Assembly (NCBI GenBank): GCA_037893245.1
Contig: JBAIAA010000096.1
Location: 496,001-560,000, forward strand
Reading direction: 5' to 3'
DNA length: 64,000 bases
Origin: Crossaster papposus
Lineage: Eukaryota; Echinodermata; Asteroidea; Velatida; Solasteridae
Shown here: positions 22,496 through 34,620 of the stretch, piece by piece
Layout: every line of letters begins with the position of its first letter
Numbering within the stretch: the stretch's first letter is position 1
The notes under the pieces: model-generated
Seen by the model: only the letters and a program-made list of their open reading frames with translations
Told to the model about the DNA's origin: nothing
The model's database searches: none
Translations under genes and position numbers: made by a program

Positions 22496-23484
22496 TGTTG
22501 CGTTCACGCATACAGCGAGCGGTCTTTATTTCTTTCCCAACCAACGCGCAGCGTTCTTGCAGCGATATGTGTGCCCTCACACAGCGCGAAGTTATCACGC
22601 ACCACTACTGGTACGCGTGTGTATACGGTATGCTATTGTGTAGCGCGCAATGCATCTAGCATGTACTGTGTGCTATGACCTCGTTCACAGCGAGTTATGA
22701 CTTAGTCGTTTTCCCTTATACTTTCCCCGGAGTCGATGTGAATTCCCCTCATATACCTTACCCCTGTATTCGACCCAAACTGACCCTTCATATTAGCAAG
22801 TGTGGACCGCTAAACCTTCCCGTGTATCTGACCCTATACATAGCGACTGGGAGCCGCTAAACCACACTGTACTGTCACGGTACACCAGAGGTCAAGTTAC
22901 CCTCCCCACGCAAGAGTTTACTCCATAGAACTGTGTGTAGGTTCTCATTTTGTCTAGAGACTAAGTCTTGTGCATAACCCTATGTACCGAGAAAGTTACC
23001 CCTTTTCCTTTCCTCGAGGATTACTCCCCGTAACGCACCCACGAGTAATCCTACTTCACCCGCTCACCACAACTCTCGGACTTTCTCCTGCAAGAATGTC
23101 TAAGTCAGAACGTGTACAAATCCTCCATAGGAACATCCCCATTGACTTTGTACACGTATGCATTATTCATAACTACCAGAATCCAATGCTCTCATTGGTT
23201 AAGACGCGCACCCAAAAGCCTATATAAAGGGTGTGGAAATGGCGGAGTAGATTATTATCCGAGCTGAGCTCATACACAGAGCTTCGTTCCCAGCATGTGC
23301 TCTAGCCACAGAGCTTCACTCTCTCAATACTCAGATAACATGTAAGGCACAAACTAGATCTTGTATATAGTGCGCCCTCTATTGTGATGTAAATACTTCT
23401 GAATAAACCAGTAGTATAGTGTGTGTAAGATGCTGTATCTTGACTCTTATTTTGATAACGCCTCTACCCAAGTGAGACGTTACA
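22496..23484 (+). repeat. gypsy-2 3' LTR (989 bp)
   Basis: It matches the 5' LTR except for a missing 5 bp (the 5' copy has GCGCACGG near 15050) and about four C/T substitutions. It ends GTTACA followed by ATAT, the target duplicate. Confidence 0.95.
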
Positions 23485-24511
23485 ATATCAAGGAATGAAA
23501 AAAAAGACAAGAAATAAGCAAATAAGAAAATGTTAAAATAAAAAGAAAAAAATTAGTGCGGAAGAGGCAAGACAACATAATGAAGACAATGGGGAAAACA
23601 ACTACGGTACGCAACATGAGTTGAGATACTTTTTGGTTGTAAGCAGATTTGACGGAAGCAGCTCACAGACGACTTTGTTCTTAAAGGTGTGTCTATAGGC
23701 TCAGGTTCCAAAGACCATTACAGGGAAATTACAAAGAGTGTATAAGCATAAAGGTATTGTAAGGAACGTTAGATTAATGTTATAACGTGTATTACAGTAT
23801 ATTCATGGATGTCATATCAGTTTTGATGAAATTTAAAGGTTTGCATTGCGAAAAAGCAATAAGAGTAGTTTGAAGTAACGCCACTATACTCTTTAGTGAG
23901 ATGTGTGGTTGTGAACGAGTGCAGTCTATGGCTCTTTTCTGTGTGACAATGACAAAATGTAGTTAGTGGTACTGGTAGATCGTGCCCACACAATCAGTGT
24001 AGTGCACCCATAGGTAATTTAACCCGAGTACTATTGCTGCGTTCCAATCGCGTCGTGTTTATCGTGTTCACGAGTTCACAAGTCGTATAATGGCGTTCTA
24101 ATCGCCTGGTAACTCGTGTTCACCAGTGGTGAACTCGAGGTGGAATTTTTTTCTCCATGTTCACGACTTCACGAATGAAATACTCGCACATGCGTACGTG
24201 TTGGTTCACGTACAAGTTCTGGCGCCCTAAAGAATGTCCTTACCGCACGACTAACTCGACTGTGCGCGTGCGTCGTGGTGTGTAGCGTTTGGAATGCAAC
24301 CTACTCGTGAACGTGGAGAAATTCACGGTGAACACGATAAAAACGACGCAATTGGAACGCAGCATATACACCGCGCTGCGCCCTCGCGCAGGTTGTGCTC
24401 AACCGCCGTTTTCCAAGCCCAAGCTTCGTCTCCGTATTGGCTTTGTTTATGCAGTAAATCGAGTAATAGAGCCAAATGATCCTATTGGGCTTGGAAAACG
24501 GCCAGAGTGAT
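23485..24511 (+). other. Shared unit flank, no gene seen (unit A to B)
   Basis: Unit A resumes at ATATCAAGGAATG. The stretch matches 43208-44285 in unit B and about 58405-60480 in unit C. The open frames near 24289-24561 change between copies and show no domain. Confidence 0.5.
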
Positions 24512-24682
24512 GGGCCGGGTTCGGGCGGTCTATTCTTGACACGCGTAACTTGTTCTTGCAAAACCTATGTGGATAGGTGGTGTGTGTTCTTGTTCCGAGT
24601 GCAATGTTTACGGGTCGCGTTCCCGCCGTTCGAGCGTAAGAACAGAGTTCGCGTGTCAAGAACAGACCGCCCGAACTCGGCC
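24512..24682. mobile_element. 171-bp inverted-repeat element
   Basis: The left end GGGCCGGGTTCGGGCGGTCT and the right end are inverted copies over about 33 bp with a few mismatches. Unit B reads GAGTGATAACGCTGGG without the insert. Here the order is GAGTGAT, element, ATAACGC, so AT is the apparent duplication. It is too short to code. Confidence 0.75.
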
Positions 24683-26004
24683 ATAACGCTGGGCGTGTTG
24701 TCTTGGTGGCGCTCTTTATCACGTTGCATTCAACGTCGACTTTGTATGTAATGTGTATACGTGTACTTATAAATGTACAGTACTTCCGTGTTGCTTCGAT
24801 GACCGATGACTTTCTGAAAGGACCAATAACAAAAAGTGAGCAAAGATATTATTAATATTATCGGTCAATTAGAACATGGAAGAGAATTGTGCAACCTGAC
24901 GCTGTTTTTTGGATTAGAGATATATTTATTTTTGCGTAAAAAAATTTCATTTTCACAAAAGAAATGTAACCCAGCCGGCCAGGCTCATAATAATCATATC
25001 CATCAAGTCAAGCACAATCATTTGTATCGTGGGTACTATTTTATACCTTTTTGTCAAGATTACGTTTTGGGTGTGTTGTCGGTGCTGTGCGTTAATGTTG
25101 TCGGTGTGTTGTCGGTGAACAGTATTATTTTAGGCCAAATAAAAAACAAACATGTTTAGCGTCATGCCTTTTTTTAAAAAGCAAGGAGGAGGCCTTTTTT
25201 GTTGGTTTTTTTTTGGTTTTTTTCTTCAAAATGGCCGCCCGACACATTTCAATTCAAGTCATCATGCACACCCTAGCCTTCCCATTAGAATAAAAATATT
25301 TCCAGAGCATGTACACAGTGATGCTAAAGTCTAAAATACCATCTTAAAATTTAATTATCTTTAAAAAAAATAAAAAAAAAAATATTGTTTTTAAATTTTT
25401 TTTGGCCAAAATGGTCAAATTTATCATTTTTTCAAAAAGAAAAAGAAAAGAAAAAAGGAAGCGGCCCCCCAAAAAGAAGCGGGCGGTGACGCTAAGCTAT
25501 ACTGGCAGGACCACCCCCTGTATCTTGAGTTACACACCGATTGTGCTCAAATAATTTTGCCAAACGATGTACTTCCTCAATTTATCATCTAGACTGTCTT
25601 CCCATTGATGCCTGATATGGACTCTCACAACAGCAGAGACAATCAAAGGTCAAACGTGCATGATACATGACCTCAAACCACATCTTAATTCCATGAATAT
25701 TATGTATGGAATTTGGTTTAAATTTTTTAAAAGTTTAAACAACTTGCATGGCTTTCAAGATAGGATGTAAGTTACTTATAAATTCTCAGCATTTTCCATA
25801 ATTAACGGATTGGATTGACAAATGGGGAAAAAAAAAGTGATGATACAGTGTGTACTGATAGTTTAAAGAGAATGCGCAGTTTTGGTAAGAGGGTGATTTG
25901 GCACTTCTTTTAAATTCACATCTATAGCTCTGGCTGTCGATACCTATTTAGGCTATTATTAAATACATGAACACATTCTTTTTCTTTTTCCCAGACAAAA
26001 CAAA
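24683..26004 (+). other. Unit junction and upstream region of TRIM-NHL copy B
   Basis: The stretch to about 25067 matches 44286-44760 and 60490-60910. From about 25068 it matches the upstream region of copies A and C. Unit B has no foldback element here and reads ACGTTTTGGGTGTG straight through, the empty site for that element. A splice acceptor TTTTTCCCAG lies just before the ATG. No gene seen. Confidence 0.6.
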
Positions 26005-29000
26005 ATGGCGACCGGACCTGCGATAAGTTTAGCTCTGGAGACGATTAGCAGACAGCATCTGGAGTGCTGCATATGTCACGAGAGATACGAACAGCCTAAA
26101 ATACTAGAATGCCTTCACAGTTTCTGTGAGCAATGTCTGCTGAAATACCACAGCACGAAGCGCCAGGGCTGTACGGAGATTCCTTGCCCCGTGTGTCGAC
26201 AGGAGACAAAGCTTACAGAGGCGGGGGTGCAGGGTCTGAAAACCAACTTTCATCTAATCGGTTTGGTTGAGGAGATTGAACTTCAGGAGAAGGTAGTGAG
26301 CTTGGGTGATACTGGTATTTTGTGTGGTATTTGTGAGGAAGCCAATGAGGCAACGCATAGATGTCTGGACTGCGACCAGAATGTGTGCTCGGCCTGTAGC
26401 AAAATGCATCTTCGATTTGCTGTCTCATCAAACCACAAGGTGACTCCACTGAAGGACATTCGTGAGGGAAAGGTTACACTGACAAAGAAACCTCAGAAAC
26501 GACAACCAAAATGTTCAATCCATGAGGGCGAAGCAGCACGGTTCTTTTGCACGACATGTGAAGTGTTGATTTGCCGAGATTGTACCGTCGTTGACCACTG
26601 TAAGCCAGAACACGTGTACATTGACAGGAATCTGGCTTCATTAACGTACAAGCAATCGTTGGCTGTTCTGTTTTCTCCACTTGAAAAATCAATGAAGAAA
26701 ATCCAGGAATCACGAGAAAAAGTCTCAAGACTGAAAAAAGATTTAAATCTCACAATTAAGAAAGTCAAGAAAGAAGTTCAAGACAGAGCAGCTAAGATAC
26801 GAGCAGAGATCACGGCCGAAGAAAATCGCATCCTTGACGACATTAAAAACATTCAATCGGATCGTGAGCAGAAACTGGAAGAATGTAAGAAAACCGTGAG
26901 CTTGGCTGTGGAGAAGTTTCAGTTTTCACTAGATACAGCTGGAGAGGTGACAAGGACTGCATCGGATAGTGACTTCCTGTCACTCTATCCTACAATCAGC
27001 AAAGACTTAAAACGGTTGGCCGGTCAGGCTATTCCTAGAGTTGATGACAGGCTGGCATTTCTGAAGTTCAAGCAGAGAGGGGGGATTGGTGACATCAATC
27101 TGGGTGAGGTGATGGTGGTGATGGAAGGCAAGTGGGAGCTGTGTGGGAAGTTTGGTAGACAGGGAAGCGGTCCAGGACAGTTCAATTGGGCTATGGGCGT
27201 TGCTGCTCGTCAACCTGATGAGATTGCAGTGGCTGACTTCTACAACAAACGAGTTGTGATCTGCAGCATCGATGGCAACCAGAAAAGCACAATCCCGATG
27301 CAAGGATGTAAGTTAAAATTACATGCCATCTGCGAAATGATGCACTTTAAAAATTGTCCTTCGCTCTTCACTAGTATTGTAATATTCTTTGTTTTTAAAT
27401 TTTTACAAATAAAGTTTTAAAAAAGTAAATAAAATTCTATTAAAACTGTTAATTTGAAACAGAATACTAATCTATTGAAGTAGTTAATATTCATGACATG
27501 GGAATGTTTTTCAATCTCAATGTATATTCCATGTAAACAAAATGTTAAAGTCCAAGAAAAAAACATCTTATAATTACTGTGAAGTACATGTAGATGAAAG
27601 AAATATTTGTGCGGAAACTTCAGTGTACGCGGGTTTACACTTCAAAACCTGTGTTTACCGAGTAAACATACTTTTTTTGCTAACATTTAACATGTTTAGT
27701 AGCTAAACACCTGTGTCCAGTTCCTAAACATCGATGTTTAACCCTAACCACCCTCCCTGAGTCCATCAAAATCCATTTCCTGTTTTGGAGGATTTTACCG
27801 GATTCAGGATACCTCCATATTGAACAAACTGGAGGAGTGTGATGGATTGAGGATTTTAAGCCTAGTGTTACTGCAGGAGTTTGATGGATTCAAGATATAG
27901 AAATTTAGGTGATGGACTGTGATGGACTCTATGGAGAAACACACTGCAATTTTTTGTATACCACCTTGGTATCCTGAATCCGCCAGAGTCCATCAACTTT
28001 TGCTGGTGGATTATTGATGGACTCAGGATCTCTCCAGTATGCATACTGGTGGAGTCTGATGGACTCATCAGGACACCAGCAGTTTTTGCAAACCAAAATT
28101 GGTGGATTGTGGCGGATCAGGATACTTTCTAGAAAAAGCAGTGAGGGGGTTAGGGTTAATGACTAAACACTATCCATCCTCTTGCTAAACATGTTTAGCA
28201 TGTACATTTTGTAAACATATACAAACTTTTAGCAATCAAGTGTTTAGAAAAGTGTTTACTCGCTAAACACAGTTTTTTGCAGTGTATGCTTATCACTCTT
28301 AGTCATAAAGGACCTTTTTTTAAATGCTATATCGCACATTATTCACACAGAAAGATGAATCACGGTGAAGCATTTTATGCCCCACAATCTGGGGCAAAAC
28401 ACCAAACATAACAAGATCATGCAAGATGAATTATAAGACGCTGTGATTTCTCAAACATGTTATGTATACCAAATCTTAACAATGTATTCTTTTACAGCCA
28501 TTTTTCTACTGCAGTTTTTACACTTTCAAGAATGTCTGTGTTGAAAGAATTGTGCAATAAATGCATAATGGTCGTTTGTTTGTTTTGACATCATGACTCC
28601 TACAGGTCCACGCGGCATCGCATCTACACGCAACAATAATCGTTTGGTGGTCGTCGAGGAATGCGCATTCTGTGTGAAGGTGTACAACAGCGATGACACG
28701 CTGGCCTACGAGTTCCCAACAGTGCCACCGAGTGAGGTCAGTAAGACCGCAGTTAACCTTTGGAGTGTAGCTGTCAAGAATGATGGTACTATCGTAGTAG
28801 GTGATGTCAAGAGGCTGGTGTTGACTGAACACAGCCCCACTGATGGTGAGCTCCTACGTACCATACCAGTCAAGGTTGCACCTTACTATATGGCTGTAGA
28901 CAGCAATGATAGAATTGTCATCGGTTCATCTTCACAGACAGTAAATGTTGCTGATGGCAATGGTACTACACAGCGCGTCATCAAACCCACTATCAATGGT

Positions 29001-29225
29001 CAACCAGTACAGAGCTGCTGCGGTGTGTACACTGATAGCTCAGGTATCTATGTGACAATTTATAATGGTTATAACACGGGTCATATCCACCACTATAACC
29101 CTCAAGGTGGCTTTCTCAAGTGCATTGCACAGGGTCTGTACTGTCCCCACGGAATCACATTCACATCAGATGGGCAGCTGGCAGTGGCTGACTGCTACTC
29201 AGTCAAGATGTATCACCAGGTGTGA
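26005..29225 (+). CDS. TRIM-NHL protein, copy B
   Basis: Exons 26005-27307 and 28606-29225, GT-AG, phase 1, joining to 641 codons (640 aa). Exon 1 has two more codons than copies A and C (GEVMVVMEGK against GEVVMEDK). All RING and B-box ligands are present; near the RING it reads LECCICHERYEQP, so an extra Cys follows C21. Exon 1 differs from A and C at many sites, so B is the more distant member. In exon 2 the propeller loops differ from C by 31 replacement codons against 6 silent by my count, for example SSSQ against SSEQ-type positions and YNGYNT against YNGKNT. The exon 1 frame stays open past the splice donor to 27420, but NHL homology resumes only at the spliced exon 2. A likely E3 ligase; ligand unknown. 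Confidence 0.92.
27638..28284. mobile_element. Intronic MITE with CACTKCAAAA ends, copy B, interrupted
   Basis: The counterpart of 7736-7955: left end CACTTCAAAACCTGTG, right end ACAGTTTTTTGCAGTG, with TA on both sides. It is split by the 414-bp TTAA element at 27742-28155. Confidence 0.65.
27742..28155. mobile_element. TTAA-flanked element with CCCTAACC ends (414 bp)
   Basis: It lies between TTAA at 27738-27741 and 28156-28159. The left end CCCTAACCACCCTCC mirrors the right end GAGGGGGTTAGGG. Copies A and C lack it at this point in the intron. TTAA targets with CCC-starting ends are typical of piggyBac-type elements. The interior is built of imperfect inverted pieces of the kind GGTGGAxTxxGATGGA. 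Not coding. Related copies are at 55415-55644 and 56289-56430. Confidence 0.7.
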
Positions 29226-29708
29226 CGTGACATTGTAACCAGTCATGTCAGTTTCTAATCACCAATGACATGCCAATAGTTCAGTTTACTGTTGTATATC
29301 GTTCTACATTTGTACATTGTTTTGTCATTGTTAACTGAAACCTGAAACCAAGGGAATCCCTTACCAATGCTCGTGCAGTGTGACGTCACAAATTCATAAA
29401 ATAATCTATCACACACAAAATATAAAGCCCAATCATCGATATTTATCGCATCGTAATTATTCAAATCGAACAAATTAGTGTTCTCTGAAACTTCTAACTT
29501 ATGTTAAGAGCCACACATTCACAAAGAGCCACATATGTCAACAATGACATTTTTTTCCCGATTTGTTTTTCAGTATTTTGCTTTAAAACTCTGTACTTAA
29601 ACATTTTGATATGCTTCTGTGAGCAAAACATCATTAATTATATTAACCCTTACAGTTCTCAATCCTCCAAAATCAATATGATTTTGCACACACCCTAGGG
29701 AGTTAGCC
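29226..29708 (+). other. 3' flank of TRIM-NHL copy B, no gene seen
   Basis: Closely matches 8868-9352 and 50497-50976. It is interrupted at 29708 by the hAT-like insertion. Confidence 0.5.
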
Positions 29709-30593
29709 CAGGGTTCGTTTTACAAAAAAAAAGTTGCATGCACTGGTGCATGTAGACCAAAAAACCTACATGCACCAGCAAAAAGTTACATGCACCATTA
29801 ATTTTGCAAACTCGTACTATACTCCGCGGCCGCCGTTGCAAAAATCACAATTCACTGACAGCGCGTGCAACACGTGCGTGCGACAGCGAGTGTAGTCTTG
29901 GTGCAAGACGTTCTTGTTGAGTTAGTGAAACCATAAAACCATAGGGCCTATGTACTCAACACTATACGCGTCGCTACTATTCCACCGATAGAGGGCGTAT
30001 TCTGGAAGCCGCGAATCTGTTCTGAGCCGATGTGTGGTGGTTATCTGGAAGTTTCCCAACAGCGCCCTCTATTGTTTGATAGTAGTTAGGCGCAAGGGCG
30101 CTAAATCGCGATAGTTGCGTGATAATGAACAACAACGTCTTGCACCAAGACTACAGCGAGTGCTGAGCAAATATTGCCTAGAGGGGTAGCCACAATTGAG
30201 TCAATTACGATAACCCCTGTATGACGTCACTCCCGTAAACAACGTGTACTAACGTACGAATATGGATGGCTTTCCCGATTACAAAAATAGCACTAGCGCT
30301 AGAACATGACGCCACGCGACGGCGTGCGCAAGTTTACTGATTCTGAATCTGCTGCAAGGAATAAATTATGGATTTATGAAATAAATAACACGTTCGTACA
30401 TTATCTGGTAAAGTATTCAACCAACTTTATTCGTATTCTCACTGGGGCTGATAAATATATGTCTGAAATGAGTACTTTGGTGGTCAAAAAGCTACGTACA
30501 TGCACGGCGTGCACGTGGGGCAGAAAAGTTACGTGCACAAAAAAAAATCTACATGCACTGGTGCATGCGTGCACCCGGGTAAATCGAACCTTG
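29709..30593. mobile_element. hAT-like non-autonomous element (885 bp)
   Basis: Left end CAGGGTTCGTTTTAC, right end inverted as CAAGGTTCGATTTAC. The flanks are GAGTTAGC and GAGTTAGG, an 8-bp duplication with one change. Units A and C read GGAGTTAGGGTTAATTACG uninterrupted. CAG-type ends and 8-bp duplications are hAT hallmarks. Near both ends is a palindromic TGCATGCACTGGTGCATG-like block. No transposase was found; the plus frame at 30306-30743 runs across the right boundary and looks accidental. Confidence 0.75.
29893..30153. mobile_element. 261-bp MITE nested in the hAT-like element
   Basis: Perfect 20-bp inverted ends TAGTCTTGGTGCAAGACGTT, flanked on both sides by CAGCGAGTG (29884-29892 and 30154-30162), an exact 9-bp target duplication. 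Nine-base duplications suggest a Mutator-like transposase. Not coding. Confidence 0.8.
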
Positions 30594-31159
30594 GAGTTAG
30601 GGTTAATTACGTTATTGATGCAAGAGACAGCCATCTTGATAAATGCATTTTGTTTTCACGAAGAGCCACACATCTTTGTTACATTTTCGGCCGTGCGCGC
30701 CTGTAAACACGTGCGCCCCTTCCATTATGGAAAAACACATTAAACAGAAAGGGCGGCAATGTAGAAAAACTTAAATTTACGTTTTCACAAATTAATTTAC
30801 CATTACCATTGTGTTAATTCTAATTACTGGGTTTATGTAAAAAATTCACCTCTCATAGAATCATGTGAAGGTTTCCTTTATACTGCAAAAGTTGTTGCAA
30901 ATAAAGTAGTATTTTTTTTAAGTTTTAAAGTAGGACAAAATCTTCCTGCGATTATCTCAAAAACGATTTTCTTCAAAATCCACACATGTGGCTTATTGGT
31001 GGAACTACATGTATGATAATCCGCATCATATACTGTAGCTGACCATTTTAATAGTTATTTTACTGTGATTGGTCAAACCCTCGGTGATAAAATCCCCAAA
31101 GAACATGTAACTGTTATCGTTATTTGTCGAATCTTAACTTTTCTTCCCCAAGTAATACT
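30594..31159 (+). other. Shared unit flank, no gene seen (unit B)
   Basis: Resumes at GGAGTTAGGGTTAATTACG and matches 9345-9906 and 50970-51524. No reading frame of interest. Confidence 0.5.
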
Positions 31160-32076
31160 TTAATGGGTGAAGAAATCATTGATATCGAACATAACCTGGC
31201 AATGAAAAAAATGTGCAGGTTCTGATCCGATAAACAGTTCGCTAATAAAGAAAATTACTTGTGCACTTTCTAAGCCTTGAACCCCCTCATCGTGAATGTT
31301 CCCCATCTCAACAGGAATAAATCCTGCAAAAGTGAAAGTTGCCAGAGTTACTTCTATCTTCAAGAGTTGCTAGTTCGAAATTGGTTGATTATTATAGACC
31401 AATCTCAATTGTAACTACACTTACAGTCGTACCGCTATTTTTTTTGAAAATATTATACTGTGTAATATAATATATCTAACAATAGTTTTGTTAATGAGAA
31501 AATCACTCAACAACGCACGCTATCACTCAGTTAATTGATAAAGTAACTACATGTACTAATATTAATTCACCCTTTAGTACACTTTGAATATTTTGTAGAC
31601 CTTTCCAATGTCTTTGGTACTATTAACCATGGTATTATAATTATCTGTCTTTAGATGGTTATGAGTCTTCTCTCTAATTTCTTTTTACATGGCTTCCATT
31701 AACGATCCCTAATTTGACTTCTTTTGTTTTCTATTTTACAGTCTTTAACAAATCGTCAAAATAATGTTTGTATACATGTTTTTTGTATTGTGTTTGATGG
31801 CAGTACATTGTATTAGTCATAATAACATTGGTGTACAATGTACTTGCAGATATAGCTAATATGGAACTACTTTTTATGAACATGTAGGTTTTCCCGGTCA
31901 GTTTAATAGATTTGGCAGCCAAATCGTTTATAAAGCTCTTTTTTAATGTTTTTAAAGCTCTTTTTAATTAATGTTGCTGGCAACTTTATTTTTATATCTT
32001 TTAGGTTCATTTTGTCTCTAGATTTTACTTATCGAAAACCAATGTTTATTAAGCCTAGTCCTTGTTTTTGTTCATT
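31160..32076 (+). mobile_element. Degenerate LINE fragment, unit B copy, part 1
   Basis: The same old LINE as 9907-11380: TGINPAKVKVARVTSIFK-like translation near 31310, YYRP near 31390 and the LDLSNVFGTINH region near 31595. The Helentron-like nest splits it at 32076, and it continues at 40808. Confidence 0.8.
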
Positions 32077-32239
32077 AGCTGTTTCGGTTTTTCACCGAAA
32101 CAGCTTTTGTTTTCGTTAAAGTTTTTTAGCTGTTTCGGTTTTTCACCGAAACAGCTTTTGTTTTCGTTAAAGTTTTTTTTAGCTGTTTCGGCATTTCAGC
32201 CGAAACAGCTTTTGTTTTCGTTAATGTTTTTTTTTTTCT

Positions 32240-32298
32240 TTTTTTTGGCTTTTTCGCAATTTTGCGAAAAAGCCTTTGTTTTTGTTCTGATTTTTTTT

Positions 32299-32333
<35 letters not shown>

Positions 32334-33673
32334 CTTTTAGTAACCTAAACTCCATAGACTTTGTACACGTTTTTTTGCACAAGTACTTTTACCAGAAAAC
32401 AAAGTCATATTTCCATAAAACTTAACCCAAGTGAAGACCCCATAGTAAGCTCGTGCCTAGCAAACATACGTCATGGTGACGTCATCAGGGATCACGTGAC
32501 GTCATCTTAAAGGTGCAATTGATTTAATCTTTGAAAATCAATAACAAATCAACCGCAAAAGACCTAAACTTGATTTTTGTGGCAATAGATAGAATAATTA
32601 AGGATCTTCATTTCATCTCATGTGCGTGAAATCACGTGACCCTTCCTTCCGGTCCAAACCGGAAGTGCCTTATAATTTAAAACTGAAAAATGATATGAAC
32701 TTAATTTCAACGATGTTAGTGTCTGGCTAGAATAAACTTTTCAAAAAATTACCGGCGACGTCATAACACGTTATAGCGCCCTCTAGCGGCAGGTTGAAAA
32801 ATGGTTAAAATGCATAATTTGTTGGTGTGTGTGGCGAAGTTTGCTGAAATCACTTCATAACCGGTGTATATAATCAGCTTCGTGCTAAGAACATATTGAG
32901 AAAGAGATTTATTGATGACGTCACCAAACCGGAAGTTACAATAAAAAGACCTTAAAACCTTAAAACGTCGCTTAAAAATCAACCGCGATAGATATAATCC
33001 AGATTTTTGCTTTAAATAGCACAGTTAAGACAGCTCTCGAGCTTTCTGTTAATTACGTCACGATGACGTCATCAAGTGTCAGATTACAAGCAACCAAATA
33101 TTTCGAAATTTAATCTTTGAAAATCAATATAAAATCAACTGTAAGAGATCTGATTTAGATTTTTAGGAGAATTGATAGATTAATCCATGGTCTTCATAAT
33201 TTGTATTACATGCAAAAAGACCTGACACTTCCTTCCGGTCCAAACCGGAATTTCCTTATAATTTAAAAGTAAAAAACGATGTGAACTTACTTTCAACGAT
33301 GTTAGGAGCTGGCTAGGTTGTAAGTAACAAAAATGTTAACCGTGACTTCATAAAATGTTAAAGCGCCCTCTAGCGTCATGTTGACAAATGTTACGTCATA
33401 TTACGATTATGTTTGAATTATTACGTTTTTAGACGTTGAAGGCATATCTCAGCAAAGGATCGTGTTAACATAACACCTCATTTTGTGTTGTTAGGTGATA
33501 GATAGTTGCACAAAAAGTTCAGAAACGTGTGACGTCATCGTTTTAATCAGTTTGAATTTATTTTAATCTGTTTAAATTAACTTAAAATCGTTTTTTTTTT
33601 TTTTTTAATACTCAAAAAAAATGCGAAAGCGAAAAAGCCCTATGTTCTGTTCCTTGAACAGACGTAGTTCTAG
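32240..33673 (+). mobile_element. Helentron-like element, family 2, copy 1
   Basis: The 5' hairpin GGCTTTTTCGC/GCGAAAAAGCC is at 32247-32274. The 3' end has GCGAAAAAGCC (about 33629), stem-loop TCTGTTCCTTGAACAGA (33646-33662) and CTAG (33670-33673). A long T run (about 32303-32333) follows the 5' end. The body holds one full (32345-33090) and one partial (33095-33590) copy of a module of about 0.7 kb with CCGGTCCAAACCGG, AGCGCCCTCTAG and TGACGTCA. Confidence 0.65.
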
Positions 33674-33694
33674 TTTTTCTTTTTTTTCTTCAGA

Positions 33695-34620
33695 CTTTTC
33701 CCCATAGGATTTGTACACGTTTTTTCTGGCATAGCACTTTGACACTTTAGTAAATCCGATCTACTTGAGACTTGGCATACATTTAGACAACCACCCAAGG
33801 ACGGTCCTAGAAGAAATTCGTCGCGATTACGTCATTCAAGGTCACGTGACGTCATGTTAAAGGTGGAATTTTTCTCATAGGTTTTGTACACGTTTTTCTT
33901 CAGACTCTTGACTTTGACACTTTGGTATATCCGACCGACTTGAAACTTGGTATACACTTAGAACACCACCCACATATGCGTCTTGAAGAAATTCGGTACG
34001 ATTGCGTCATTCAAAGTCACGTGACGTGACGTTAAAGGTGCACATTTTTTCCCCATAGGGTTTGTACACGTTTTTCTTCAGACTATTGACTTTGACACTT
34101 TCGTAGACTTGATCGACTTGAGACTTAGCACACACCTCAACCACCATCCCCAGGGGGGCCAAGGGAAAAATCGTCATGATGACGTCATCGTGGGTCATGT
34201 GACGTCACATTAAAGGTGCAGTTTTTAGGCCCCTCTATCTCTGGAAGTACAGGCCCGATTGGGGCCAAACTTGGTATGCAAGTATTCCAGGATGTGTTAT
34301 AGACACAAATCAGGGTGACGTCATGATGACATCATCGTGGGTCATGTGACGTCACATTAAAGGTGTAGTTTTTAAGACCCTCTATCTCTGGAAGTCAAAT
34401 CCAATTAGGGTCAAACTTGGTATTCAGGTATTCCGGGATGTGTTACAGACGAAAATTAAGATGACATTGTGATGATATCATCGGGTGTCATGTGACGTCA
34501 CATTAAAGGTTTAATTTTCCCCATAGGATTTGTACACGTTTTTTTCAACCAATACATCTTTGGCACTAAATTTGATCGACTTTAGACTTGGCACACATTT
34601 AGACCACCACTCAAATATTG
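33695..34620 (+). repeat. Six degenerate tandem units of about 150-175 bp
   Basis: Units start near 33701, 33875, 34051, 34228, 34374 and 34514. Most begin CCCATAGGATTTGTACACG, and two begin with a variant (CCCTCTATCTCTGGAAGT). Each continues with a block like GACTTGxxACTTGGCATACA and most end at TCAxGTGACGTCA then TTAAAGGTG. They form the body of family 1; a second set is at 39965-40760. Confidence 0.75.

Larger units (their letters stand above)
14997..23484 (+). mobile_element. Complete Ty3/gypsy LTR retrotransposon (gypsy-2), about 8.5 kb
   Basis: Two LTRs (14997-15990 and 22496-23484) flank gag and pol. ATAT lies on both sides (14993-14996, 23485-23488), and unit B shows the empty site at about 43207. 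By eye the LTRs differ by one 5-bp deletion and about four C/T changes, so insertion is recent. Even so, the protease catalytic triplet is altered and pol has a frameshift before integrase, so this copy could move only with help from another element. Confidence 0.95.

Noticed and set aside
27308..27420. Read-through extension of copy B exon 1 to a 471-aa protein
   Set aside because: The GTAAGT donor at 27308 and the exactly in-frame exon 2 with the missing propeller blades make splicing the better reading.
30306..30743. 145-codon plus frame in unit B
   Set aside because: It crosses the right boundary of the hAT-like insertion (30593), so it is a junction artefact.
32062..32340. Frame of Phe/Leu/Ser repeats
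   Set aside because: It is the translation of repeated Helentron-like 5' ends and a poly-T run.
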